From the NCBI GenBank assembly GCA_013433145.1, contig CM024184.1, positions 2,852,137 through 2,916,136 of the forward strand: a stretch of 64,000 bases of DNA, given 5' to 3'. Shown piece after piece: positions 24,049 through 37,200 of the stretch. Positions within the stretch are counted from its first letter, which is position 1; each line of letters opens with the position of its first letter. The translations under genes and the position numbers were made by a program. The stretch is from Ascaris suum. Its lineage: Eukaryota; Nematoda; Chromadorea; Rhabditida; Ascarididae. The notes beneath the pieces are model-generated. The model ran no database searches and was not told the origin of the DNA. It saw nothing but the letters and a program-made list of their open reading frames with translations.

Positions 24049-26118
24049 ATGGCGAGTAAATATTTAGCCGCTATAAAACAGATCTATAAAAGCTACGAGA
24101 CGGCAAAAGGTTTTTGCAAATTTGCCAGTGGGGTGAGTGTTATCTTTATTGAGTAAATGGAATAATTTCTTAGGCTTCTATATTCCTTCACCGCATTATT
24201 ACCTGTGATATCCTACCTGTGGAACTTGTCCGATTAAGTTGATAGTCTATTGGAAAAATTGGAATTTCAAATGGTTAGTTCATGACTTCGACTAGGTGCT
24301 AAACCGTTGCTGAGTTAAATATCACATGACACTGCTATAGCGGGTATGTCATGTGGTATTGTCTCATCAGCTGAACTGAAAAGACCTTCTTTGGGACTCT
24401 TGTAATCCCCAAAATATTCCTTTTAGAATGTTGCTGTTCACATAAAATGACCCTGTCTCGCTTCCTCCTTTCTTTTGTTTAGTACTCACAATGGTGGAAT
24501 TTTAAAGGTACTTTTCACTTCACCGCAAAAATGTCCCACCTATCTTTCAGACTAATCCATTGTGTTCATCTCCCAATATCGCCATATTTCGCATCCGAAC
24601 ATTGCTTTTAATTTATATTTTCGCCGAAAACATATCAATTTATTGTTTACTTCCACGAAGATTATGCCATTATCGTTCTCTAAGGACTCGGCTTTGTGCT
24701 ATACCACCCCACTTGATCATGCGGAAGAACCATGGGAAAATAATTGTTCTAGGCTCGACACTCTGTATCCCTCGGTTTATATGTAACATTGGTTGTTTCT
24801 GTGACAGGTCGGATAAACACCGATCGATTCGAGTGATCGAGTGATCAGTTCTGCCGCAAAATTAACTGAAAATTTTTCTTTCGAGTCAAGCTGAATGAAG
24901 CGTTTCTTAGTGCGGAAATTCCAATTTGAGCCAAAAAACGAATCTGTTCAATAGCAGCAGATTTTGCTTGAGGATGGGGGGGGGGGGGGGGAGAGGGGAC
25001 TGATACCCACCTTAGCACTTATTTCCCGTATGTCGTTGAATAGGTCATGATTGGCAGATGGGTTCAATTGTACAATTTGCAGTGTCGAGTGTTGTCTGTA
25101 TCGGAAGGTCATGTAAAGGTTGAGATGGATGTGACCGAGGAACTGTTGAACCCGCCTGGTACACTACATGGAGGGTGTACCGCCACATTGGTTGATATAG
25201 TCACCACAACTGCATTAATGGCAACTGAAAGAGCACATCCTGGAGTTTCTGTGGATCTCATTGTTTCGTAAGTTTCGAACTCCAGTAATTTCTCGCTGAT
25301 CTTTGGAGGATAAAGGCACCTTAGGGACCGTGGGTCAAATGGCGTAAGATTCGACCGGCCCTACGGTTCTGGATCGCGATTGGGCGTTTTGGCCCTTGTA
25401 CGCTTCAGGATGAATTAGTTTAGCGCTTTGGTTGTTTTATTCAGCAAATCCGTCACAAATTGTAGCGATTGAACAGTACGTTGTTTGTTCTTTAATGAAA
25501 GCATAAAGTGCGCGGAACCTTCGAATAGTCTGTTTGTGATCTCGATACGTGAGAAATGATAGCTAATGAACCGAAACCTTTTTCGGCAGGAACACCAGAG
25601 TTTCCTCTTCGTTAGCTTCATTCCGTCTTTTTATAAATAGTATATAGATCAGAAATATTGGCGCAAATAACTCCCATTTCTCCAGGTCTTCTTTCTTTAG
25701 TATGTTTGATTGTTTCAGTTGTTTTTAACCCCAATTAATCTAGCCAAGCTTAACAGTTTCACCTTCTATGCATTGATAAGTAACGTTGAATGCTAAGGGA
25801 AAAGATAAAATATCAATCGGAGTTGATGAGCATGGAAATACTGTCTTCGATTACTGGGGGGGGGGGGGGACTACCGATATGGGCTGAAATTCAAGCTTGA
25901 GATATTTGAATTGTTATTTCGTGATGATCGAATAGAGTCATCATTTGCAGGTATCTTGCAGCGGCGCATCCCGGCGAAACAATAGTGATCGATGCGAGTG
26001 TTCTTCGCGCGGGCGTACTCTCGCCTATACTCGTGCGGATGTCTTCCGCAAGAAAGACAATCTCTTGATCGCCACAGCACAACACACAAAGGCATTCCCG
26101 GCTTCCAAACAGAAATAG
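24049..26118 (+). CDS. ACOT13/THEM2-like acyl-CoA thioesterase
   Basis: Hydrolyses acyl-CoA to free fatty acid and CoA; ACOT13 relatives are small hotdog-fold tetramers of cytosol and mitochondria. Exons: 24049-24132 (28 codons), 25044-25267, 25951-26118; about 159 aa, near the family's 140-160. Exon 2 carries the hotdog helix and active-site region NPPGTLHGGCTATLVDIVTT and AHPGVSVDLIV; exon 3 carries SYLAAAHPGETIVIDASVLR, then TLAYTRADVFRKKDN and LLIATAQHTKAF. Exon 1/2 joins in phase 0 and exon 2/3 in phase 2. In exon 3 the first part (to Arg-Ala-Gly) and the rest lie in different frames: one base appears missing near 26014, and without it translation would stop at a TGA after ARKTIS. Either a base error or a damaged C-terminal strand. 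The gene is convergent with eIF2D. Confidence 0.88.
24976..24991 (+). repeat. Poly(G)16 run
   Basis: An uninterrupted G16 followed by AGAGGGG, in thioesterase intron 1, about 50 bases before the exon 2 acceptor. Confidence 0.95.
25856..25869 (+). repeat. Poly(G)14 run
   Basis: An uninterrupted G14 in thioesterase intron 2, about 80 bases before the exon 3 acceptor. Confidence 0.95.
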
Positions 26119-28205
26119 CGCCACTCATCGGATGGTAGTATCAGACGATTTTACATCACAGGTATATGCAAGGTCTCCTTTGACATTGAAGTGAACCTAA
26201 GAAGCAGTTTCATTGCACATGCACAGAAACTGAGGGAAAAAATTAGTGGATGGGAGAAGTAATGCATTTGTACAAAAAAGGGCCAAAATCTGCGAAAATA
26301 TTATCTTATCCATAATGGCCTAGTAAAATGTCTCAAGGAGAACAAGGGAGGGAGGAAAAACTTGGAAGAACTCACTGAGGGAAATTCCAGAAGGCAGATA
26401 TCACTCTATTCCACTTGCATATACCGTTGCTTATAGATTGTTTTATTAGACTTGTTAGAGAATTCATAGAGACGAATATTCTCTATTGTAAGTGACTTGT
26501 TGGGTTCTAATTGCCAATGCTGTGATATTTTCTTTAAGAGTATATGAGAAATAATGAAAGAAAAGAAAAACGCCTTTAAAGATCGAAGAGTAGGTGGATA
26601 CAACTTGACGCAAACTTGATGCTTTACATATTCATATGTGTTGAGAGTGAGAAATGAGACCGCCCTTTGTTATGATAAGTGCTGAATAAGAATAGAAACT
26701 GCAAATCTACGATCATTATTTCCTGTTTAAGTACTTCCGGCAGTAACTAACAAAAATTTTTGTGTCTATATTCTAAATGAAGATCGGTTTGGCTAATCTA
26801 TAAGTGAGGCGACCCGATGATTGTTGCAGTCGAAGATTGACTCATTTGGAATTTCATCGGGATTTGAGTCTTAATGCCATCGACCTGCTTCGATAGCCCA
26901 GCTACCATTTCGCTTTAAGATGGGGGAATACAAATTTAAAATTTCGAACACGCCTTGTAATTGAGTTTAATGGAAATGGGCGAAAAGAATTACTATTCAA
27001 ATATTAGCAGTCAAAGCATTTGAATTTATAGCCAATATGTAATATCTGAACTATAGCTTTCAGTTTATTGTTTCTGGGCTCCTAATAATTGGACCAATAT
27101 GTATATCATAGTTGCTATAATATCATGTTTTTTAAATCTAGGTTTTCCTCGAAAATTTTTTTGAAATGCGTTTCGTCTTTTCTGTGCTTTGATTCCGTTG
27201 TAAAAAAAATGTTAGATAGCACTAGCCTACTTGTTTCACCTTCATTGTTAAGAATTAGCCAGGTCGAGTTATTTCACTTCTTGTAGTAAAATATGTTCAT
27301 ATCCTGTAGTAATATGTTCATACCTCAATAAAATCGTGCAATTATTCATTTAGCTCCGCTTCTGACTTATAGAAATATCGCATATTTTAAGGCAATTAGC
27401 AACCCGATAAAGGCAAATAATAATTCAAATTAACATACGAGTAAATAGAATCTCATGATTATTGCAGCTCCTCATCTTTATTGATTCCTCCACAGAGATA
27501 CGACATCTTTACTTGTGATCAGGTACGAAGGTTTCAACTCCAATAAGCACCTCCCATTTCCTTCTAGCATCTTGTATGGCACTTGTTTCTTCCTCACTCA
27601 TCTCATCATCTCATTTCAGATTGAATACTACCATAAGTCGGGGGGGGGGGGGGGGGGATATATCAGTAAATCAATCACTCGCCATTCATCGCAAATTAAA
27701 GAAAATCCTGATCCTGGTGATATGTTATAAGAGGCCAATAAGCCAAATCAACAGCACACAAATAAAACTGCCATAATGAAGGGTACCCGCTCAGGTTTTA
27801 GTGACACACCACCTCCCCCCCCCCCCCCTCTAAACAAACTCTGGGGTTGTATTAACCCGCGAGGTTATTATGCTTCCGAGTTGGCACCTGTCCGAAGCAC
27901 TTTCAAAGTAAGAACAGGCCAATGTTACCATATTCAACAATAAAATAGCGATAAAGTAAACGTGGACACCTGCAGCAGCACTAAATCCCCTTCCAGGCTT
28001 GGAGCTTACTCTTTTCTATTGTCTCCCTCTATCCATCGAAGTGTAAAAAACAGATGTGGGATGACTGGAAATGGCCCGATACGGTAAGTCCAGTCTTCCC
28101 AAATGGCACTGACCATCACAACTGCCCTCCACCTCTGCTTCCCCTTAAAGCACATTTGAACAGAACAGAAGCAAACAAAAAAACCCGTTTCGATTTACGA
28201 TCACA
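26119..28205. other. Convergent intergenic region
   Basis: This lies between the 3' ends of the thioesterase (+) and eIF2D (-). It contains no recognisable exon. G18 at 27640-27657 and C14 at 27815-27828 face each other 160 bp apart and could pair. The short open frames here are explained by these runs or by chance. Confidence 0.6.
27640..27828. repeat. Poly(G)18 ... poly(C)14 pair
   Basis: G18 (27640-27657) and C14 (27815-27828) on the same strand, about 160 bp apart, form an inverted homopolymer pair in an otherwise AT-rich region. Confidence 0.95.
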
Positions 28206-31200
28206 TTATTTCCGCTTCTTCGGTATCAGATCCAAGCCACTCATATATTTCTTATCAACACCGTACTCATTTAAAAGAAGTTCACTCACGAATTGCACCT
28301 GAAATAAACAATTCAGCGAACACTGCGGATCCTTATAGCCAACAAAACAAAACAATCCTTAGCGAGGTCCAGCAATTTGCATATCTTCCTGAATCACTTT
28401 CAGCCTCTGTTAATTCAATATTCCCTTAAAGGCTTCATTTCTATGTTTCATAGGTCGTTGAAATGATCTGATACCATAAGCAGATCTCTTATGTGCTGCT
28501 ATAGAGGAGACGACAAGCAGCTCTACTCTCGACTTCACATATACTCGTGTGGCGTGTTTTCACTTGAGTTTTGATCACTTTCACAACTAGAAGTGAACAC
28601 TATTTTTCAATATTTTTTGTTTTCCGATCACTATTCCCTCTCTCCTCTCAGTATGACGATTCACTTATCCTCTCTTAAGCGATAAGGTGCTATTTCGATG
28701 AATATCTCTCTCACCAATACAAACGAATATATCTGCATTAAAAACAACTAAGATTTAAAGTTATTCGCACTCATAGCGTCAGAATCCTATCTCAACTATA
28801 CACTGAATCCACTAAAAGTAATGATCACTTAGTGTATGATAGTGTTTTAATGGACCATACAACATGTTTTCCAGATGTGACGTCATCCCTTAGTTAATTC
28901 TTACAAGCTTATCTCCCTGTTAAACAGAAATACCACCTAAATAAATAATTTCAGTCAAATCTTAGAGGCCACTTTCTATTAAACGGAAGTTTCACCCAGA
29001 TATCGTCGAATCACAATGACACAATTTATCAAAGAATAACCTGATTGCCTTGTATAGTAACCTGAGGACCTTCACAGCCTTGTGCATCGTTCACTACGGT
29101 GGCACTCGTCGCGATGCCCACTTGAACTTGCTGGCAGAACGGTTTACATTCTATCCCATAGAGACTAAGGTTGTTTACCAATGTCATCTTCTTGTTGCCC
29201 GACCGTGTCTCCACCTAGAACACATCATGACGTCTCTGTAAACCTCTATAACTGATTGGTCGCGAAATATTACTGGCACAGTGAAGACACAAAGCACCTA
29301 TAAAACTCTGACTTCCTAAGAGGCATTCGTGAGGGGCTTTATTATAATATTTGCTTTCAAGAATACGGGAGATGGTGCTGAGGCACGGAGGGCATCAGTA
29401 ACACCTTTACTAGCGCAGCAGGTTCTATGAACTACAGAGAAGAAAACGGTCGACAGCTACGCGTTGGGCCGGACGATACCATGGTCTGGCTATGTTGTAC
29501 AGAAAAGCACCAGCCACGATTCCGCCACCTGTATGGTCTCTTGTAATCACTTGATTCCTTTCATCCAACCTCAATACTACATTCTCCTATGAGCAGCCAT
29601 GAGTTCTCCCAGTGCTTTTCTTTCGAGATGACCAGAGCACTTTTCCCACATATGCGTCATACCCGAGGTCGAAGTCGCGTCCATGCCTTCGGACATTTTC
29701 CGGGATCAGCACTGATAACTTGAAAGCAATTACTTGAAAGAAATCTCGAAGAGGAAGCAACTGAACTTTTACATGAAAGTGGCCACTTCTATAAATACTA
29801 TCAAATTCTGAGACATCCCCTCCCGATTTCCTTTATCCAGCAAACGATAGATGTGATACGTTTCGATACTTCATCAAACACTTTCCGATGAGACCATTTC
29901 TTCTCCTCCGTCCAAAAACCGCCTCCCGATACCACGTAATCGCAATTTAATGAACGATCGTGCGATAAAGTGAAAATACTCAATATTACCGAACTCTAAC
30001 GGGTTCAGAATACGATTTATCGGGACAAAAGCCATCAGAGAAACTGATAAAAACTGATAATCAATAGGGAAAACATTTTTGTACATTAGTTCATAGTAAT
30101 ACAATTCCTTCATTTTCTACACCTAAGCGTTATAAGGAAATTACTTTCGAAGTACAAAAAAAAAACTGATAAATGATTTGCGATTAGCTAATCAAAAAGT
30201 TTTCCAGCAAAACAAGTCTCTCCACTTTTTTCATTTACTATTCGCTCATTATATGCAAACAATTTTACAATTTGTCAAAAAAACGTCATGAAAAAGAAAA
30301 AAGTTATGCAACCCTCGATAATGAATGTATTACCTTAAAAGCGATTTTTGGCAGTTCCACTTTGCGCATCATTTGCCGGCCGTCGGGTGTTACAATAACG
30401 AATGTTTTCGTCATTCTCGAGAGAATTTTTTGGATGAGTGTATTCCAATCGATCGCCTCGCTATCGTGTTTCACCACCGCATTGAGCACATCATCTCGTA
30501 ATATCACTTTGTTTTTCTCGGTTAAATTCTGCAATATTAAAGAATTTATCTCGATGATTTAAGCGGAATTGCAACTCTTTTATTATGGTACCCTCAAGGT
30601 TACTATAAGCACAAGGGCTATACTCCGAACACTTAATTCCAAATTGGGGGAGGAGGGGAACAGAGGGGAAGAAGAGGGAAGGGGGTTGATAGTTTCGGAT
30701 CTTAGTCCTCTAGTCTGTCACATACCTACGCAACTTCTTCGCCAATAACTACTATAAAGAGGAAAAGTGAGCGAGAGGTTCACTCCTGCTAATGATTCTT
30801 CGACACGGTCTGAGTTCGTCTCCATTATTTCGACGACTAATTATGCTTTTCTCCCCAAACAGCTAAAAAAGACATCGCTGAATTCTTATCGAAACGCGCA
30901 TTTTTCACTTCGAAATCAAAAAACATTGCTTCCTGGAATAACTGCCTGAAAAAAAAACGTTCGCAAGAAACTTCTTCATGAATCAATTCCCGCTGAACGA
31001 TTCGAGCTTGATTATACGTCACGTTCCCGCACTAGGGGCAAACAGATGATCTCGAGCTGCTCAGGAGTACATTCAGAACTCTAAAATGGCGATCACAAGC
31101 AACGGTGGGGTAAAGGCTCTCAAATTTCGAAGGCTCGAGGTTGACGGCAGGCGATACTGTTAAGAAGCGTCGAAGAACGCCTCGTATCTCATCCTTCCAA

Positions 31201-34200
31201 GACCGTCAAGAATCAAAGGAAATACGCTGTCGTGCCCAGCCCCAGCCACATTTCCTATGGACTCTTTTACAGAAGCATCCCAAATTCATGGACCCCTAAA
31301 CTTCGGAGGCCAATGATCCAATTCTCCAACTTTGGAGGCTCATGATCCCAACCTAGTTGCAACTGAACTCAGATTTTTAGCCCCCTCGTTCAGTTTCTTT
31401 GCTTGCGTCGACTAAGGGACAAATGAAAATAGCTAAATTCAAGCTGAACTTGAGCTCACAAAAACATGCCTACTTATACAATAGCTGCACGATGCCCTCT
31501 TAAATCATCAAAAGGATGCAAGGAAGAGAAATCCGATTTGAAAGAAGTTACTCTATTCTTCACATAAGATGTGATGATTTCACGCGCGCGTGGTGTCTCT
31601 ATCAGATCACCCTTCGACAATCCTGCGGCGATCCTGAATAAAGGCAGAACAGGTTCGGTTATTGCGAAGTATTCATCGATTCGAATACGCGGTTTCACCT
31701 CTGCTTGCATATCTTCGGTCACTTCGTCTTTCTTCTCGAACCCAACCAACAATGGATGTGACCAATTAATCTGCAAAAACACAACAAACCACTACAATAT
31801 CCCACTTAATTTACATAGCTTCAACTAATATATCAACGCAAAATCCTCAGTGCTCCTGCTTTCTTTCTTTCTCTAACTCTTGAAAACCCTTCCATCCTCT
31901 TTCGTTATTTCTATTTCCCTCTCTTTCCTGTCTCCACCTCTCCAAAAAAAAAAGTTTCCAAATAGCGAATGCAAAGTTAGTTTCCTATCCAAAAAATATT
32001 CCCGAGAAAGTGCCAACCTCGGCGATTGCATCCACTCCTTTAGATTTTGAAGTAATTTTCACAATCGGTCCATCGCCATTCGAATTAATTTCGTTAAGGA
32101 AAACACTGAATTTCTTGAACTTAGTCTTCTTCATATCGATACGTCTCGTGGGAGGTACACATGGCAACAAATATCGCGAATAGAATTCTCCGACATCGAG
32201 TGGCAATTCGGCCTTTTTTGTTACTCGATATTTCAACGCTGCGATGAAACAACGTCTCAACTGAAAGAAATTATGAACTACTCATCTGTTATGACCGATA
32301 CACCGTTAACCTATCAAGTCGACGACCTGCTCAGTCCTTCCGAAGCAAGCAAAAGCATCTAAGCCCCAACCCCTCTCATCCGCATCTTCAGTTTGCTCCT
32401 TCTTCTCACTTCCTCTCCCCAACTCTTTTTCTCCATCTTCCGAGAAAGTCGGCACATTACAATGACATCGAAATATACTGACCGGAATACTCGATTATTC
32501 GTGCCAGTTCATCGCATCGCCTCTATCATCGCCAACAGCTTCAACAACAAAAGCGACAGACTCTAACTGATGAGACTCACCAGATCCTCCATTGTTTCCG
32601 GTTCGGGTTCTACTGCAGGCTCTTGCTGCTCTAATTGCTCGTCTGATATGACATTTTCCATACCGTTCGTCGCTTCACTTTTTTTCTCCTCCTCAACACT
32701 CCTGTTCGGTTCATTTGCAATTGTTAGGCTGTCTAACGCCGGGAAATCCTCTTCACTAAGTGGTTTAGTGACGACGGTAGCTGGGACTGGAATTTGTGGT
32801 GGATGCGCTCGACTGCCGAACTCCCTCAAACACTCATTCAATTATATTATACATCGATTTTTGAATCATTTGTGGTTTTCGTCGTTCATCACAAATGCAA
32901 CACAGCTGATAAGGATCGACTAACTTATACAAAGCTTTACCTCATAGACGAAATTCATACCTAGAGGTACTAAACTATTCGACCAATAATGCTCTATCTG
33001 GATGGGCCATTGTAGCATTAAAAAGTTTAGAAATGGTTAATGTGCGCAGCACACCTTGGTTTGGCTAAATCATCAGCTTCTCAAATATTACGTTTATACT
33101 CAAATTTCGGCGCACAAACACTATAATCCTGTGAAAATATTTCCTCGAAAAAACGCTGCAACGTGTATCTGCATATCATTTACGTCACTTCGTGAATGCC
33201 TCAATGAAATCTACATAAACTCAGTCCTAGAACTACAACTTTCAGCGGAAACAGGGTCGATAATCGAACATCAGCCTATGAGATTCGATTAACAGCGAAT
33301 CGTGAGTTCAAGCTTTAAAAAAAGATAAAGAGATTGCACTGTGCGATCACGAACAAAACGATGTAAATTTTGCATTATCTGAAGAAGCCCTTTCTTTGTA
33401 CTATCTCCTAAGATCCTACCAACACACTCTCGAAATCTAGTAGAGTAAGTCAAGACAACCAGAGCAAGCAAAGCTGGTCTGGGAAATGAAAGAAGATTTC
33501 GGCGTATATATCGTCCCCGAGATTAAGTACCTTCTCTAGAATAACTGTGATAAAGTTTAAAGAATACCTCTATGGTCGAAAATATCGAAACTCCGAAAAA
33601 CTCTTTCCGACAATCGTCAACAAATTAAAAAATTCGGATGATTCTTTTTGCATTTACCGATGGGAAAAGCAAAAAAAAGGACCGCTCCGAACAATACAGA
33701 CAACGACAAGAAGTCTTTTAGCAACCGCCTAAGTTTGTACGCAGCAGCATGAGCTTGACCTGGAAGCCTCTTTTTCTATCTACTGGTGCCAGAAAACTTA
33801 CAACAGTATAACCCCTTCTTCACTTCTCCCTCTCGCCCGTCAACATGAAACAAAACTGTAGACGACTCACCATAAGAAGTCTCTATAAAGATGCAATATT
33901 TGTACACCTCTTCCTTGCATTCCATTCGCAATCATTTCCATAGACGACATCAAAGCAACGCCCACTCCAACAGGACCTGATTTCATTGCAGTATATTAGT
34001 GAGTTCTTTGTTTACCGCCTATTATATAACATCCATATTTTTCAACAGCATATCATCATATAGCATGAATAACGCCGTTTGAAATTTTGCAGAGAAGCAC
34101 TTCTTTTACAAGTTATTTCCGTTTTTTTTGCAATTTGTAAGGTGGAATTCTTGCATACATAAATCGCAAAAAAATTTTGCAATTAAACATTGAAGGTGCA

Positions 34201-37200
34201 ATCTATGGCACATTGTTGTCAAATATCTCAAGTAAACTTCCCACGATGTGATAAATTTTGCTATAGCAAAGAATTTCAACAAAATCTGCCTTCAAATTTT
34301 CCTTGAAAAAACACTGCAAAATGCTAATTATAAAAATCTTTTCGTATACCGGATACATCAATTTATTTAAAAAACAACAAACAAATGCTATGTTATACTA
34401 CACTAAAATACGGCCATATTTTTGGAAAACTTAGGCTATTCTATGACGCAGAATAAATATTCACAAAATCTGATCAAAAAACCAAAGCAGTGGGACAGGT
34501 AATTTAAAATCTCGAATCCGATTCTATCGCAGGTATATTGTTTTGCAAAGGTAATCGACTAGGTGACGGAAGGAAATGCAGATAAATATTCAAAAGATCA
34601 CCTACCTTTGAGGTGACCATTATTCGTTACAACTGAAATGGTAACTGGATAGTTCCTCTCGAATTCAGGAAACGCACCTCTTCGATAAATAACACCTGAA
34701 TTCGATTACTTTAACTCAGATTAACAATTCATAAGAACTTTTTATATATTTTCCATATTATCCTATTAGTATCATCTCACAATTTCAAGTCCACTAAATT
34801 AAGAGGTAGAGGTAGTTCGGGTTTAGTGACGAATAGAGAAGAAAAGAGGGGAAAAGAGATGGGAAAGAGATGAACGAAAAAAATTTTTGAACGGTCTTAA
34901 TTTGTGAGACAAATATTGCATTTATTTTAAACCAATAATAGCACAATAAAACCTCGCTTCAGCAAACAGAAAACTGCATCTCTCTTCCGCTCTTCAATGG
35001 TGAGTAAGAGAGGTATGACTATTTGCAAATATCTCTGGAGGATTCCAAGCTTAATAATACCTAATCATTTAGGCTGTTTATATTTATATTTCTTGTCCAC
35101 CTGACAATTTAATATCATCTCTTTTTTTCTCGAAGACCACTTCGACAATTCTTGAGTGATAAAAGTCCAATTCAATAAATTGACATCTCAACAGCTATTA
35201 AAATAAACCAGAAAACCTAATAATTGCAATCATATCACTGATGATGTAAATATAAAATCCCATACCAGGTAGCATAAGATCAGCTCCATTCTCCAAAAAT
35301 GAAAGCACTTGCTCACGCACCAATAAACACGGGAATGATTCAGGAGAAATCCACGTAAAATATACTGCAAAAAAATACTATTATTATTTCTGGCCCTCGC
35401 TGGGCCTCAAGTAAAGCAAAGAGAAAATCTTCAGTCCAAGACAGTTGTATCCCCACACACAAGGTAGTTACATACACGTAGCTCGCAACTGGTACGGCAA
35501 CACGTCTTTCATATCTGTCTCCACTTGCCTTAACGTTTAGTGCAAAATGGGGATGCCCTGTAAACGAGGATCGATGCCTGCTTCATTATTTCCAGGAAAT
35601 TGATGGTTTGCACGAAATGAAAGGTAAAAAGACGTTCGGAAAACATAATCACGTGAAGGTGACTTTCGAAGTGGGTAAAAGGCAAAAACTTATTTGAAAA
35701 GTGGGAATGCTGCAAAGAAAGGTCACCTGAAAGTAAAGTTAATTTTAGCAATCCCGACGGACATATCGCAGCATTTGATGATGGAGTCGTCTCGGTCCTA
35801 TATGACTAAGCTATACCCTTGAAATTGATCTGTTCCATTCTTTCATAAGCTCCACTTTAGAGGACATAAATAAATCGTTATATTCCGCTTTACTATGAAT
35901 ACTAAAATTTTGTATGCAACTTGATCGCATATATCGATTGCAAATTCATCTTAATTGCGTGTATAAGAATGAAAGTTTTTGTCGAGATCCTCGAATCATG
36001 AGTGGCGTCAGAGAAGTTATTAGCCTCAAGGTGAGACGGAGAGTTCAAGTCAAGCGAGACCAGGAAAACATGCCACGTGGAAGGCTTGAAAGTGGAACAC
36101 TGTGCGCCCTATCATGATGGAGACGTCCTCTCCCCGATGCTAGCATACCTGCTGTTATATCACGACCCACCTACTCAGCAGAGATGTCCAAAACTTTCAA
36201 GAAACGGAAATTCAATGCTAGACGAGCTTTGTGGCTAAAGAAACCTGGCACCTTGACCACCCATTAGGGTTTCCCTGCGCGTCGGCTAGTGGCAGAAAGT
36301 GAAAAAAAACAAACCAGTTGGATAGAGATTCGGATCGTCTTCCATTTCGAATAAAAGAGGATTTTTATCGAATGTATAGACGTTGAGTGGAACACCATTG
36401 CTGTTTAATAATCTCACATGTGCGACCTGCGCTTTAGAAGATATCCGATCGGCGAAATGAAGTCTGCTCAGCAATTTCCGTCTGAAAGCATTTTCTTTTA
36501 ATATGCATAATTATAGACACATATTTGTTTATGCACAAGCATAAAAATATATGTTTGAACGCATACACATAAATATGTACGCATATAGCACCCTGGCATA
36601 TTCCATAGTAGTTCAGCCGCTGAAGCGTGGAAACGACGATCTAAGAGATGTGGGTTCGAGTCCCGCTGCTTTTCAGCAAGGAAATTGCTTTGGATATTAG
36701 TCAGTAGCTTCATGCGTGTCTAGAAACTGGAATCTAGAAACCGCTTCGGTAATGTCGCGTCTTTCGATAAGGGCGTATGTGTCCGGTATGTTCGACAGTT
36801 TCAATACCGGAGCCATTGGAGCTAAAGATAAGCTATATGGCTGGTATAATGCATACCATAAGAAAATCACCTATGCCATTCCTGAAGTTAATATATCAAC
36901 TTGGAAAGCAGTTGGAGGCACCTAAATTCACTTAGTATCTGCCGGATTCTCGCACCATACCGATCGTATCGATGGCTCCACAGATGAGAGCACGGTCAGT
37001 TGAGATATGAGGAGGCTGTACCATATTTTAAACTCTTGTGGGTAATTTGGGAAATCGGCAAATTAACTGAGCGGAATATAAAAACGCATATTGTACCAAC
37101 TTGTCGGACAATCCTTTTTATTCTCTTTTCAGAACTGTTTGGATGCAAATTTCTGCTCATAATATGAGCAAACAATGACGTTTGTGCCATTTATGCAAAT

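Noticed and set aside
24562..24786. Open frames inside thioesterase intron 1
   Set aside because: No recognised domain, and the flanking exons join in phase without them.
36590..36680. tRNA-like sequence with a B-box match (GGTTCGAGTCCCGC)
   Set aside because: The T-arm pairs, but I could not fold an acceptor stem, D-arm or anticodon stem of normal size around it.
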